Position numbers and translations under genes: made by a program
The notes under the pieces: model-generated
The model's database searches: none
The model's input: only the letters and a program-made list of their open reading frames with translations
What the model was told of the DNA's origin: nothing
NCBI GenBank assembly: GCA_964482135.1
Contig: CAYZWF010000004.1
Location: 8,728-72,727, forward strand
From: UBA11136 sp964482135
Lineage (GTDB): Bacteria > Pseudomonadota > Alphaproteobacteria > UBA11136
Reading direction: 5' to 3'
DNA: 64,000 nt
Shown here: piece by piece, positions 8,098-15,930 of the stretch
Layout of the letters: each line of letters begins with the position of its first letter
Numbering within the stretch: the stretch's first letter is position 1

Positions 8098-8174
8098 AGA
8101 GGCGTCAGGAGTATCCGGGTCTCCCGGATACATAGCGCAGACCTTCCCTTCCAAGCCGCGCACCTGACGCCTCT
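8098..8174. repeat. Nested perfect inverted repeats (12-bp stem enclosing a 9-bp hairpin)
   Basis: AGAGGCGTCAGG (8098-8109) is the exact reverse complement of 8163-8174. Just inside the left arm, GTATCCGGG (8111-8119) pairs with CCCGGATAC (8123-8131) across a 3-nt loop. The element lies ~80 bp beyond the mch stop codon. No U-tract follows either arm, so it is not an ordinary terminator. It could be a structured RNA end, a transcript stabiliser or a small inverted-repeat element. Confidence 0.65.
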
Positions 8175-8254
8175 ACTTTATCCAGACATTTCTTAAATCT
8201 GTCTTAACGGCTGAAATGGTTGTCCAGAGCGGCTCTTGGCGACCCTGATTCGCG

Positions 8255-9343
8255 CTAACGGCGTGGAATCAACACCGTATAGTCGAGATCAAGAACGATA
8301 TTCTCGGGAAATTCCCGGCTCGCTTTGTCGGGATACTGGGCTTGCGACTCGTCTTTCGAGGCCAGGGTGCGCAATCGCAACGCGGCCACATCCTTGCGTC
8401 CGGGGATGTCCATCTTGCCCAGAACCTCCGACCAGGCGTAGATGGTGTTGCCGGCGAAGCTGGGCGCGGCATGGCGTCCCGAATTGATGGCCGCCACGCG
8501 GAAGGCGTTGGCCAGCCCGTTACAGGAAATGGCGCGCGCCAGGCTGATGATATAGCCGCCATAGACGATGCGCTGGCCGAAACGCCCCTGTTTCTCCACA
8601 TGCTGGTTGAGGTGGACGCGGGCGTTATTCTGGTAAAGCCGGGTCGCCATCTGGTGCTCGGCTTCCTCGATGGTCTGGCCGTCGAGATGGTGGATTTTCT
8701 CGCCCACTTGGTAATCATCGAAAAAGGCGTCCGACCCCGTCACTTCTGCGTCCCATTTGCTCACGTCGAGCCCCTCGGGGATGTGCAAATCCGCCACCGC
8801 CACGTGATCGGGCAGGTCGCCGGGCACCACCGCTTCGGGGGCAGGCGAGGATTCGTCTTTTTTGCGCATCATGACCCAGCGGGTATAGTCCAGCACCACC
8901 TCGCCCTTCTGGTTCCATCCCGTGGAATGCACATAGACGGTGCCGGTGCGGCCGTTGGAGTTCTCCTTGACCCCGATCACGGTGGATTTGGCGTTCACCG
9001 TATCCCCGGCATAGACCGGAACCCCGAAGGTGACTCCGGCATAGCCGAGATTGGCCACGGCGTTCAAAGAGATATCGGGCACCGTGCGCCCGAACACCAT
9101 GTGAAAGGCCAGGATGTCGTCGATGGGCGCGCCGCCATAGCCCATGGCACGGGCGTATTCGCCGGAGCAGTGGAGGGCGAAGCGCGATCCCGTCACCGCC
9201 ATATAAACGGCGGCGTCGCCCTCGGTGATGGTGCGCGGCAGCGCATGCACGATCTCGTCGCCCACGTGGTAATCCTCGAAATAGCGGCTCTTGAAGCATT
9301 TTTCCGAGGCTTCGGCGGTGAAATTGGCGGTCAGGTCGCTCAT
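8255..9343 (-). CDS. mch: Mesaconyl-CoA hydratase (tandem MaoC domains)
   Basis: The 362-residue protein has two MaoC/hot-dog halves. Stretches such as GSRFALHCS, DDILAFHMVFGRTVPDISLN, YAGVTFGVPVYAGDT and the second-half GGYIISLARA and INSGRHAAPSFAGNT closely resemble what I recall of mesaconyl-CoA hydratase of Rhodobacter. That enzyme hydrates mesaconyl-C1-CoA to beta-methylmalyl-CoA in the ethylmalonyl-CoA pathway of acetate assimilation. A purine-rich AGAGGAA precedes the ATG. It may be cotranscribed with asd, 37 bp upstream. Other MaoC hydratases are less likely given the length and motif order. Confidence 0.82.
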   Translation of the reverse strand: MSDLTANFTAEASEKCFKSRYFEDYHVGDEIVHALPRTITEGDAAVYMAVTGSRFALHCSGEYARAMGYGGAPIDDILAFHMVFGRTVPDISLNAVANLGYAGVTFGVPVYAGDTVNAKSTVIGVKENSNGRTGTVYVHSTGWNQKGEVVLDYTRWVMMRKKDESSPAPEAVVPGDLPDHVAVADLHIPEGLDVSKWDAEVTGSDAFFDDYQVGEKIHHLDGQTIEEAEHQMATRLYQNNARVHLNQHVEKQGRFGQRIVYGGYIISLARAISCNGLANAFRVAAINSGRHAAPSFAGNTIYAWSEVLGKMDIPGRKDVAALRLRTLASKDESQAQYPDKASREFPENIVLDLDYTVLIPRR

Positions 9344-9380
9344 AAGTTCCTCTCGCTCCTTAGGTCTTGGCTCTTGTGCC

Positions 9381-10391
9381 CTATAGATGCTTGGCCGCCA
9401 GAACTTCGGCGATCTGCACGGCGTTCAAGGCCGCGCCCTTGCGCAGATTATCGGCCACCACCCACATGGCCAACCCGTGTTCGACGCTGGCATTGCGGAT
9501 GCGGCTCACATAGACCAGGTCTTCACCGGCGCATTCCTGCGGCGTCACATAGCCCTCATCGGCGCGGTGGTCCACCACCGCCAGTCCAGGCGCCTCCCTC
9601 AGGGCCTCGCGCGCATCGTCCTCGGCCAGCGCCTTCTCGAATTCCACATGCACCGCCTCGCCATGGCCGATAAAGACCGGCACCCGCACACAGGTGGCCG
9701 AAACCTCGATACCGGGGTCCATGATTTTCTTGGTCTCCACCACCATTTTCCACTCTTCCTTGGTGGCGCCGTCCTCCATGAAGACGTCGATATGGGGGAT
9801 CACGTTAAAGGCGATCTGTTTGGTGAATTTGGCCTTTTCAATGGGGTCGTTCACATAGACGGCGCGGGTCTGGTTAAACAGCTCGTCCATGGCCTCGCGT
9901 CCGGCGCCCGACACCGACTGATAGGTGGCCACCACCACCCGCTTGATGGGCGCCAGGTCATGCAGGGGTTTCAGCGCCATCACCATCTGGATGGTGGAAC
10001 AGTTGGGATTGGCGATGATATTGCGCGCCGTATAACCGGCGATGGCCTCGCCGTTGACCTCGGGCACCACCAGCGGCACGTCCTTGTCCATGCGAAAGTG
10101 CGAGCTGTTGTCGATGACCACCGCCCCGGCCTCGGTGGCCTTTGGCGCGAAGGCGGCAGCCGTCTTGGCTCCGGGCGAGGACAGTACGATATGGGTGCCG
10201 GCAAAATCATAGTCGTCCAGGGCTTCCACCTTGAGCACCTTGTCCTCGCCGAAGGAGACCTCGCGCCCGGCCGAACGGTCGGAGGCAAGCGCCACCACCT
10301 CGTCGGCGGGGAACTCCCGCTCGGCAAGGGTCTGCAGCATTTCGCGGCCCACGTTTCCGGTGGCGCCCACTATGGCGACCTTAAAGCCCAT
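9381..10391 (-). CDS. asd: Aspartate-semialdehyde dehydrogenase
   Basis: At 336 residues this is a normal-length Asd. It has the NADP-binding start VAIVGATGNVGREM, the catalytic cysteine in NPNCSTIQMV, and the substrate-binding SVSGAGREAM segment. It reduces aspartyl phosphate to aspartate semialdehyde, feeding lysine, diaminopimelate, threonine and methionine synthesis. It lies downstream of leuB on the same strand; dapF, further along the same pathway, lies at 19.6 kb. Confidence 0.97.
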   Translation of the reverse strand: MGFKVAIVGATGNVGREMLQTLAEREFPADEVVALASDRSAGREVSFGEDKVLKVEALDDYDFAGTHIVLSSPGAKTAAAFAPKATEAGAVVIDNSSHFRMDKDVPLVVPEVNGEAIAGYTARNIIANPNCSTIQMVMALKPLHDLAPIKRVVVATYQSVSGAGREAMDELFNQTRAVYVNDPIEKAKFTKQIAFNVIPHIDVFMEDGATKEEWKMVVETKKIMDPGIEVSATCVRVPVFIGHGEAVHVEFEKALAEDDAREALREAPGLAVVDHRADEGYVTPQECAGEDLVYVSRIRNASVEHGLAMWVVADNLRKGAALNAVQIAEVLAAKHL

Positions 10392-10481
10392 TCTGTCCTC
10401 TTGTTTTTTTGTGTTCGCGGCCTATGACTTACGCCCGCAACCCCGGCTTTTCAAGCCCGCCTCGCTTTAGGCGCCCCTATT

Positions 10482-11591
10482 TCACGAGCCAGACTTTTCC
10501 AGCTCGGAAAGGATGGCGTCGCCCATTTCGGCGGTGGAGACCTGTGTGGCACCTTTCTCCATGATGTCGGCGGTGCGGTTGCCGCCCGCCAGCACTTTCT
10601 TCACCGCTGCTTCCAGGGTGTCGGCATTGGCGCCGTCATCGAAGGAATAGCGCAGCATCATGGCGAAGCTCAGAATGGTGGCCAGCGGGTTGGCCAGATC
10701 CTGCCCGGCAATGTCGGGGGCGCTGCCATGGACCGGCTCGTACATGCCGGGGATGCGTCCTTGCGCGCTCTTCTTCCCCAGCGAGGCCGAAGGCAGCATG
10801 CCTAGCGATCCGGTGAGCATGGCGGCGCAGTCAGAGAGAATATCGCCGAACATATTGGTGGTGACCATCACATCGAACTGTTTGGGATTGCGCACCAGCT
10901 GCATGGCGGCGTTGTCCACATACATGTGCGACAGCTCCACGTCGGGATACTCGGCGTGCACCTGTTCCACCGTTTCGCGCCACATGAGCGTGCATTCCAG
11001 CACATTGGCCTTGTCCACCGAACACAACCTCTTGTCCCGCTTCATGGCCAGATCGAAGGCGACGCGGGCGATGCGCTCCACTTCGCCGCTAGTATAGGTG
11101 AGGCTGTTGACGCCCTTGCGCGAGCCATCGGGGAGCTCTTCCACCCCGCGCGGCTCGCCGAAATAGATGCCGCCGGTCAGTTCGCGCACGATCATCATGT
11201 CGAGCCCGGCCACCACCTCGATCTTTAAGGTAGAGGCCTCGGCCAGCGCCTCGAACACCACCGCCGGACGCAGATTAGCAAACAGGCCCAGTTCCTTGCG
11301 CAGGCCCAACAGGCCGCGTTCCGGTTTCTTGTCGAAGGGCAGGTCTTCCCATTGCGGGCCGCCCACCGCGCCCAACAGCACCGCGTCGGCCTGGCCCGCC
11401 AGCTTCAGGGTTTCATCCGTTAACGGCTCGCCATGGGCGTCATAGGAGGCGCCGCCCACCAGACCGTCGCTGAGTTCGTAGGCGGTGCCGCCGTGGCGGG
11501 AGAACCAGTTGATGACGCGGCGTGTCTCACGCATCACTTCGGGGCCGATGCCGTCGCCGTCGAGCATGAGTATGGTCTTGGTGTCGCTCAT
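10482..11591 (-). CDS. leuB: 3-isopropylmalate dehydrogenase
   Basis: The start at 11591 (MSDTKTILMLDGDGIGPEVM) matches the family; the open frame extends 15 codons further upstream without similarity. The 369-residue protein has the substrate-binding arginines (LRKELGLFANLRPA), the RELTGGIYFG segment, and the metal-binding aspartates in SDCAAML. It oxidatively decarboxylates 3-isopropylmalate in leucine synthesis. It normally neighbours leuD, but here a three-gene cassette separates them. Confidence 0.97.
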   Translation of the reverse strand: MSDTKTILMLDGDGIGPEVMRETRRVINWFSRHGGTAYELSDGLVGGASYDAHGEPLTDETLKLAGQADAVLLGAVGGPQWEDLPFDKKPERGLLGLRKELGLFANLRPAVVFEALAEASTLKIEVVAGLDMMIVRELTGGIYFGEPRGVEELPDGSRKGVNSLTYTSGEVERIARVAFDLAMKRDKRLCSVDKANVLECTLMWRETVEQVHAEYPDVELSHMYVDNAAMQLVRNPKQFDVMVTTNMFGDILSDCAAMLTGSLGMLPSASLGKKSAQGRIPGMYEPVHGSAPDIAGQDLANPLATILSFAMMLRYSFDDGANADTLEAAVKKVLAGGNRTADIMEKGATQVSTAEMGDAILSELEKSGS

Positions 11592-11670
11592 TGAAATATC
11601 CCGAGAAAGTTTCATAGCGCAGCAACTGGTCCTCAAGCATCAACTGGCTCAGCATGAGGGCCTTGCGGAT

Positions 11671-11702
11671 GAAATAGTGGGCACTTCCCCTACGACTATT
11701 TC
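11671..11702. repeat. 8-bp perfect inverted repeat between leuB and the inserted cassette
   Basis: GAAATAGT (11671-11678) is the exact reverse complement of ACTATTTC (11695-11702), with a 16-nt loop. It lies in the 185-bp stretch between leuB and the zinc-ribbon gene. It could end the cassette transcript or mark an insertion edge; no U-tract is present. Confidence 0.45.
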
Positions 11703-11776
11703 ACCAAGATGGCAATATCAACAGGGGTCGCGCCGGAAACACTTAAATTTTGCTGCCTAGATATATGGAAATCTCA

Positions 11777-12049
11777 TCACTGGTCGGGCCAGCGGTGCCC
11801 GCAGCTATGGCATTCCCAGTCCCAAGGCCGTATGACACACCCGCCCAGGACGACTTCTCCTGCCTGAATACGTTTCCAAAACGGGTCATTCTCCCACTCC
11901 CACTCACTGGCTGTCCTTACCTCACCATAGATGATGCGCGCAGAATTTCCCCCGCAGACGGGGCAAGGAGGATTCGTGGTGTTATTGCCTCCGCTAGCTT
12001 TGTCAGAACTCTTGGCTCGGGGGTCTTGGGCCATGTCCGGAATCATCAA
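11777..12049 (-). CDS. Small zinc-ribbon protein of unknown function
   Basis: This 90-residue protein has two CxxC knuckles, C29/C32 (CPVCGG) and C80/C83 (CHSCGHRW), the second at the very C-terminus, a typical zinc ribbon. Between them is a tryptophan-rich stretch (SEWEWENDPFWKR). It is the last gene of a three-gene cassette and overlaps the preceding gene by 4 bp. I do not recognise the family. A DNA-, RNA- or protein-binding accessory role is an inference from the ribbon only. Confidence 0.7.
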   Translation of the reverse strand: MMIPDMAQDPRAKSSDKASGGNNTTNPPCPVCGGNSARIIYGEVRTASEWEWENDPFWKRIQAGEVVLGGCVIRPWDWECHSCGHRWPDQ

Positions 12050-12318
12050 GTCTTGAGGCGCTTTAATCGCCAGCCGGTGGTGACGACCCTGCCGTCGTCC
12101 GACAAGACAACGTAGGCGTTAAAAAAATCCGACAGTCGCTTATATGCGAGACTTCCAATGTCGCCTCGAAGCCTTCTCCGGCTGCCGTGGTCGAAGGAGT
12201 ACACATCCGCGCCTTTATGGCGGATGACACGCCCGTATTCAATTAACCAGTCGATCACCAGCGGCGGAATCCCACGCTGCTTGGACCTCTCCATGCCATG
12301 TTGGGTGTAAGGAAGCAT
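12046..12318 (-). CDS. DUF4258-like small protein
   Basis: The 90-residue product begins with a histidine and the SKQRGIPPLVIDWLIEYGRV motif and ends with a predicted strand-rich half (FNAYVVLSDDGRVVTTGWR). That order resembles DUF4258-type proteins, which have an H..R..QRGI start and a YVV...GRVVTT strand pair. Such small basic proteins often occur beside DNA-binding partners and have been suggested to be toxin-like, but no activity can be read here. Its start shares one base with the stop of the RHH-RAMA gene (TGATG), and its stop overlaps the zinc-ribbon start by 4 bp. Confidence 0.7.
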   Translation of the reverse strand: MLPYTQHGMERSKQRGIPPLVIDWLIEYGRVIRHKGADVYSFDHGSRRRLRGDIGSLAYKRLSDFFNAYVVLSDDGRVVTTGWRLKRLKT

Positions 12319-12827
12319 CAGAAATCCTCCAACGTGATTGGCTGTCGCAGCTTGGCTGTCCGGCGCAAGTCATAGGCAAGTACCCATTCCTTTGAACCTC
12401 GCTCTCTGATCCAAAGGTCCCGCCATGCGTTTCTGCTAGTGCCGCCGCCGACCTTCGAGGCCAGCTGAGAAGGTGAAAAGGCTTCTCCTTCAAATCCCTC
12501 AAGAATGATCTCTTCGTCCTGAACAGATGCGTAGTAATTTTTTCCCTTATATTTCATGCGGATCTGAGTTCCGTTCCAAAGAAAGAGATCGCCCCATTGA
12601 TAGAATCCCTCTGGGTCGCCATAGGTTTTTTCGGAGTCTTCGTCCATTTTTGCATGGACCTTTTCGATATGATCCTTGGACCAGATTTCACTCTCTAGTT
12701 CAGTCTGGTCGAGGTAATTGCGGACAATCTCTTCCACCCATGACGCGACATCCACGCTCTCGTTCTTTCGTAAAATGAACTCCGCATACAGGTTGGCGTC
12801 GATTGGAATGCACACTGTCCCGGCCAT
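12318..12827 (-). CDS. RHH-type N-terminus fused to a RAMA-like domain
   Basis: The first ~42 residues read as a ribbon-helix-helix: a short strand (GTVCIPIDANLY) and two helices (ESVDVASWVEEIVRNYLD). A linker follows, and residues ~78-157 look like a RAMA domain: GTQIRMKYKGKNYYASVQDEE, an EAFSPSQLASKV segment in place of the usual SPSAAA, and a W near the end. RAMA domains accompany restriction and DNA-modification systems and are proposed to read modified DNA. A strong AAAGGAG precedes the ATG. It heads a three-gene cassette and may repress its own promoter. Base composition is visibly more AT-rich than leuB and leuD. Confidence 0.72.
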   Translation of the reverse strand: MAGTVCIPIDANLYAEFILRKNESVDVASWVEEIVRNYLDQTELESEIWSKDHIEKVHAKMDEDSEKTYGDPEGFYQWGDLFLWNGTQIRMKYKGKNYYASVQDEEIILEGFEGEAFSPSQLASKVGGGTSRNAWRDLWIRERGSKEWVLAYDLRRTAKLRQPITLEDF

Positions 12828-12865
12828 TGAAATTTCTCCTTTAGTAAATTCATTCCTGCATAGAG

Positions 12866-12899
12866 CGTAGAATCTACGATCTGAAATGAACTATGCCAA
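12866..12899 (-). promoter_or_regulatory. Promoter with overlapping palindromic operator for the RAMA cassette
   Basis: On the - strand TTGGCA (12899-12894) and TAGATT (12876-12871) are exactly 17 bp apart, matching sigma-70 boxes at 5/6 and 4/6 positions. The perfect palindrome CGTAGATTCTACG (12878-12866) covers the -10 box. A protein bound there would block initiation. The RHH domain of the first gene is the obvious candidate for that protein; this link is inference. Confidence 0.55.
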
Positions 12900-13014
12900 G
12901 AAAAGCTTCCATTGCGCGCAAGGCAAGATAAAGCCGCTGGAGAGCACCTTCAGCTTGTCGTGTGCTGAGACGATCCTTAGGTCTGGCTTAGAACGAGGGT
13001 GGTGTCGTGAAACA

Positions 13015-13032
13015 GGAAGGTTATGACCTTCC
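13015..13032 (-). terminator. Hairpin just after leuD, possible terminator
   Basis: GGAAGGT (13015-13021) pairs perfectly with ACCTTCC (13026-13032) around a 4-nt loop, 14 bp beyond the leuD stop. On the leuD strand the stem is followed by TGTTTC, a weak U-tract. Confidence 0.45.
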
Positions 13033-13046
13033 GTTGGCAGTAAAAT

Positions 13047-13661
13047 CTAGCGCATCCACTGCCAGGGCTGGGAGTGTTTCTGGTCCGCCTCGAAGGCGTC
13101 GATCTTGTGTTTGCGCTTCAGGGTCAGCGCAATGTCGTCATGGCCTTCCAACAGGCATTGCTTGTTGAAAGGATCAACCTCGAAAGAAATGCTGCCGCCG
13201 TCTGGTCCGGTAATGGTCTGGGCCTCCAGGTCCACGGTAATGGCGGCATTGGCTCCGCGCTCGGCGTCATCCATCAGCTTGTCCATCTGGTCTTTGGCTA
13301 AGGTGATGGGCAGGATACCGTTCTTGAAACAGTTGTTATGGAAGATATCGGCGAAGGAGGGCGCGATAATACAGCGGATTCCGAAATCCAGCAGCGCCCA
13401 GGGGGCGTGCTCGCGCGACGAGCCACAGCCGAAATTCTCTCCCGCGACGAGGATTTTGGCCTCGCGGTAGGCGGCGCGGTTGAGCACGAAATCCTCGATT
13501 TCCTTACCCTGTTCGTCGAAGCGGTGTTCGTAGAACAATCCCTCGCCCAGCCCCGTGCGCTTGATGGTTTTCAGGAACTGCTTGGGGATGATCATGTCGG
13601 TGTCGACATTTTCCACCGCCAGCGGCGCGGCGATCCCGGTCAATGTGGTGAATTTTTCCAT
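13047..13661 (-). CDS. leuD: 3-isopropylmalate dehydratase small subunit
   Basis: The 204-residue LeuD has the family start (ENVDTDMIIPKQFL) and the substrate-loop motif NFGCGSSREHAPWAL. With LeuC it isomerises 2-isopropylmalate to 3-isopropylmalate. Its ATG shares one base with the leuC stop (TAATG), so the subunits are translationally coupled. Length and motifs are normal. Confidence 0.97.
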   Translation of the reverse strand: MEKFTTLTGIAAPLAVENVDTDMIIPKQFLKTIKRTGLGEGLFYEHRFDEQGKEIEDFVLNRAAYREAKILVAGENFGCGSSREHAPWALLDFGIRCIIAPSFADIFHNNCFKNGILPITLAKDQMDKLMDDAERGANAAITVDLEAQTITGPDGGSISFEVDPFNKQCLLEGHDDIALTLKRKHKIDAFEADQKHSQPWQWMR

Positions 13662-15067
13662 TACGCCATCTCCCGCACGTCGGCCAGACGCCCGGCCACG
13701 GCGGCGGCCACGGCCATCTGCGGACTCACCAGATGGGTGCGTCCGCCGCGTCCCTGACGGCCCTCGAAATTACGGTTCGAGGTGGAGGCACAGCGCTCCC
13801 CCGATTTCAGCTTGTCGGCGTTCATGGCCAGACACATGGAACAGCCCGGCTCGCGCCACTGGAACCCGGCCTCCAGGAACACTTTGTCGAGACCTTCCTC
13901 TTCGGCCTGTTCCTTCACCAGACCCGAACCCGGCACCACCATGGCGGTGACGCTGTCGGCCACCTTGCGGCCCCTGGCCAGGGCGGCGGCGGCGCGCAGG
14001 TCTTCGATGCGGCCATTGGTACAGGAACCGATAAACACGTGATCCACGGCCACATCCGTCAACTTGGCGCCCGCCTCAAGGCCCATGTACTCGAGTGCCC
14101 GCTCCATGGCCGCGCGGTGGGCCGGATTGGATTGCGCGGCCGGATCGGGCACGGTGCCGGTGATGGGGGCCACCTGTTCGGGGCTGGTGCCCCAGGAGAC
14201 CTGAGGCGCAATCTCGGCGGCGTCGAGGCTTTCCTCGCAATGATAATGGGCGCCCTCATCGGAAGGCAGGGTCCGCCAATGGGCCACGGCCTGTTCCCAT
14301 ACGGCGCCCTTGGGCGCCAGGGGGCGGCCCGCGAGATAATCGAAGGTGTCGTCGTCGGGGGCAATCAGCCCCGCCCGCGCGCCGGCCTCGATGGACATGT
14401 TGCATACGGTCATGCGTTCTTCCATGGACAGCGCCGCGATGGTGGAACCGGCATATTCGATCACATGGCCGGTGCCGCCGGCGGTGCCGATCTTGCCGAT
14501 AATGGCGAGGATCACGTCCTTGGCGGTGACACCATCGCCGAGCTCGCCCTCCACGGTGATGCGCATGTTCTTGGCCGGGGCCTGGAGCAGGGTCTGGGTG
14601 GCCAGCACATGTTCCACCTCCGAGGTGCCGATGCCAAAGGCCAGCGCTCCGAAAGCGCCATGGGTGGAAGTATGGGAATCGCCGCAGACGATGGTCATGC
14701 CGGGCAGGGTGAAACCCTGTTCGGGGCCGATGATATGGACGATCCCCTGACGCATGTCATCCATGGCGAAACACTGGATGCCGAACTCCTCACAGTTCTG
14801 CATCAGGGTTTCCACCTGAAGCCGGGATTCGGGGTCGTCGATTCCCGCCGCGCGGTCGGTGGTGGGCACGTTATGGTCGGGCACCGCCAGGGCGGCATCC
14901 ACCCGCCGTACCGTGCGTCCGGCGTTACGCAGCCCCTCGAAGGCTTGGGGGCTGGTCACTTCATGGACAAGGTGGCGGTCGATATAAAGAAGACAGGTGC
15001 CGTCTTGAGACCGGTCCACCACATGGCTGGACCAGATCTTGTCGAAAAGGGTGCGGGGCTCGGACAT
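13661..15067 (-). CDS. leuC: 3-isopropylmalate dehydratase large subunit
   Basis: The 468-residue aconitase-family subunit carries the [4Fe-4S] ligands: a cysteine in GSCTNGRIEDL and the pair in GCSMCLAMN. Other signatures are VCGDSHTSTHGAFGALAFGIGTSEVEHV and the opening LFDKIWSSHVV. It works with LeuD in leucine synthesis. It is downstream of rplS, with a terminator-like hairpin in the 95-bp gap, so leuCD is probably transcribed separately at least in part. Confidence 0.97.
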   Translation of the reverse strand: MSEPRTLFDKIWSSHVVDRSQDGTCLLYIDRHLVHEVTSPQAFEGLRNAGRTVRRVDAALAVPDHNVPTTDRAAGIDDPESRLQVETLMQNCEEFGIQCFAMDDMRQGIVHIIGPEQGFTLPGMTIVCGDSHTSTHGAFGALAFGIGTSEVEHVLATQTLLQAPAKNMRITVEGELGDGVTAKDVILAIIGKIGTAGGTGHVIEYAGSTIAALSMEERMTVCNMSIEAGARAGLIAPDDDTFDYLAGRPLAPKGAVWEQAVAHWRTLPSDEGAHYHCEESLDAAEIAPQVSWGTSPEQVAPITGTVPDPAAQSNPAHRAAMERALEYMGLEAGAKLTDVAVDHVFIGSCTNGRIEDLRAAAALARGRKVADSVTAMVVPGSGLVKEQAEEEGLDKVFLEAGFQWREPGCSMCLAMNADKLKSGERCASTSNRNFEGRQGRGGRTHLVSPQMAVAAAVAGRLADVREMA

Positions 15068-15105
15068 GGAACTCGCTATATGGTTCGGGAGGACGAAAGG
15101 AACAG

Positions 15106-15137
15106 GAAAAACACGGCCGCTACGGAAACCCGGCGGC
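15106..15137 (-). terminator. Intrinsic terminator after rplS
   Basis: On the - strand GCCGC-CGG, loop GTTT, CCG-(TA)-GCGGC forms an 8-bp stem with a 2-nt bulge (15137-15116). It is followed at 15111-15107 by TTTTT. It lies 26 bp past the rplS stop and would separate the ribosomal operon from leuC. Confidence 0.55.
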
Positions 15138-15162
15138 AGGGAAGGGCGAAAAGCCGCTCCCG

Positions 15163-15822
15163 TCAGTCTTTCTTGTCTTCTGCCTTCTCTTCGGCCATCT
15201 CTGGGGCAGGCGCGTCCTCGGTCTTCTCCTCAGCCGCCTCTTCCGCTTTCTCTGGGGCAGGAGCCTCCTCGGTTTTGGCCTCGGCTTCGGCGGCTTTTGC
15301 CTCCGCCTCCGCGTCGCCCTTGGCCTCTACCGCGTCAAGCACCGTGGCCTCGGCCTCGGTTTCCTCAAGATCGGCAGCGGTGGCCACCTCCTCGGTCTTG
15401 GTGGGCTCAAGATCGGCGATCACGGCCTCCTTGGCCTTGGCTGCTCCATGACCTGCGGCGCCGTGGGTTACTTTCTCGGCGATGCGGGCGCGTTTGCCGG
15501 TGAGGCCGCGCAGGTAATAGAGCTTGGCCCGGCGCACATGGCCGTGGCGCACCACCTCGATCATCTCGATGCGCGGGGAATAGAGCGGAAACACGCGTTC
15601 CACGCCCTCGCCATAGGAAATCTTGCGCACGGTGAAGGAGGAGTTGACCCCGGAATTCTTGCGGGCGATGCACACGCCCTCGAAGACCTGGACGCGTTCG
15701 CGGGCGCCTTCCACCACCTTGACGTGGACGCGCAGGGTGTCCCCGGCGGCGAACTGCGGCATGGCCTTATCCGCGGTCAGCTTCTCAATCTGTTCGTTTT
15801 CAATCTGTTCAATCACATTCAT
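15163..15822 (-). CDS. rplS: 50S ribosomal protein L19 with a long acidic C-terminal extension
   Basis: The start at 15822 gives MNVIEQIENEQIEKL, the normal L19 beginning. The L19 core ends near residue 115 (YYLRGLTGKRARIAEK). About 100 further residues follow, rich in Glu and Ala with repeated motifs such as TEEAPAPEKAEEA and TEDAPAPEMAEE, and the protein ends EDKKD. Usual L19 length is ~115-130 residues. L19 sits at the 30S-50S interface. The tail is probably disordered. It is the last gene of rpsP-rimM-trmD-rplS, an order conserved in bacteria, although 108 bp separate it from trmD. Confidence 0.95.
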   Translation of the reverse strand: MNVIEQIENEQIEKLTADKAMPQFAAGDTLRVHVKVVEGARERVQVFEGVCIARKNSGVNSSFTVRKISYGEGVERVFPLYSPRIEMIEVVRHGHVRRAKLYYLRGLTGKRARIAEKVTHGAAGHGAAKAKEAVIADLEPTKTEEVATAADLEETEAEATVLDAVEAKGDAEAEAKAAEAEAKTEEAPAPEKAEEAAEEKTEDAPAPEMAEEKAEDKKD

Positions 15823-15930
15823 AACACTGTTTCCCATCTCGTCTGCCGCGCCGTTCCTTGTGAATACTGCCGCGCGGGGCATCTTGCCTGTGTTGTCCCC
15901 GGTTTTTCGTCTCCACCTCTTTTTACGCTC

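Larger units (their letters stand above)
7226..8254. other. Gene-free stretch between sdhC and mch
   Basis: No open frame here resembles a known protein; the frames present are short, overlap each other on both strands and lack convincing ribosome-binding sites. The stretch has three parts: a GC-rich sdhC leader and promoter (to about 7500), an AT-rich core with DnaA-box-like sites (about 7530-7690), and a GC-rich part with many short inverted repeats (about 7800-8175). A + strand promoter-like pair, TTGATT (7661) and TATACT (7686) with a 19-bp spacer, points into the last part. An unrecognised structured RNA there is possible but not shown. Confidence 0.6.

Noticed and set aside
7761..8167. 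Overlapping short frames of 113-124 codons in the gene-free stretch
   Set aside because: They overlap each other in different frames, cover strong inverted repeats, lack convincing ribosome-binding sites and resemble no known protein. A structured RNA is at least as likely.
13733..15451. 572-codon open frame on the + strand
   Set aside because: It is antisense to leuC and the start of rplS; its Gly/His-rich translation is typical of a GC-rich shadow frame and resembles no protein.
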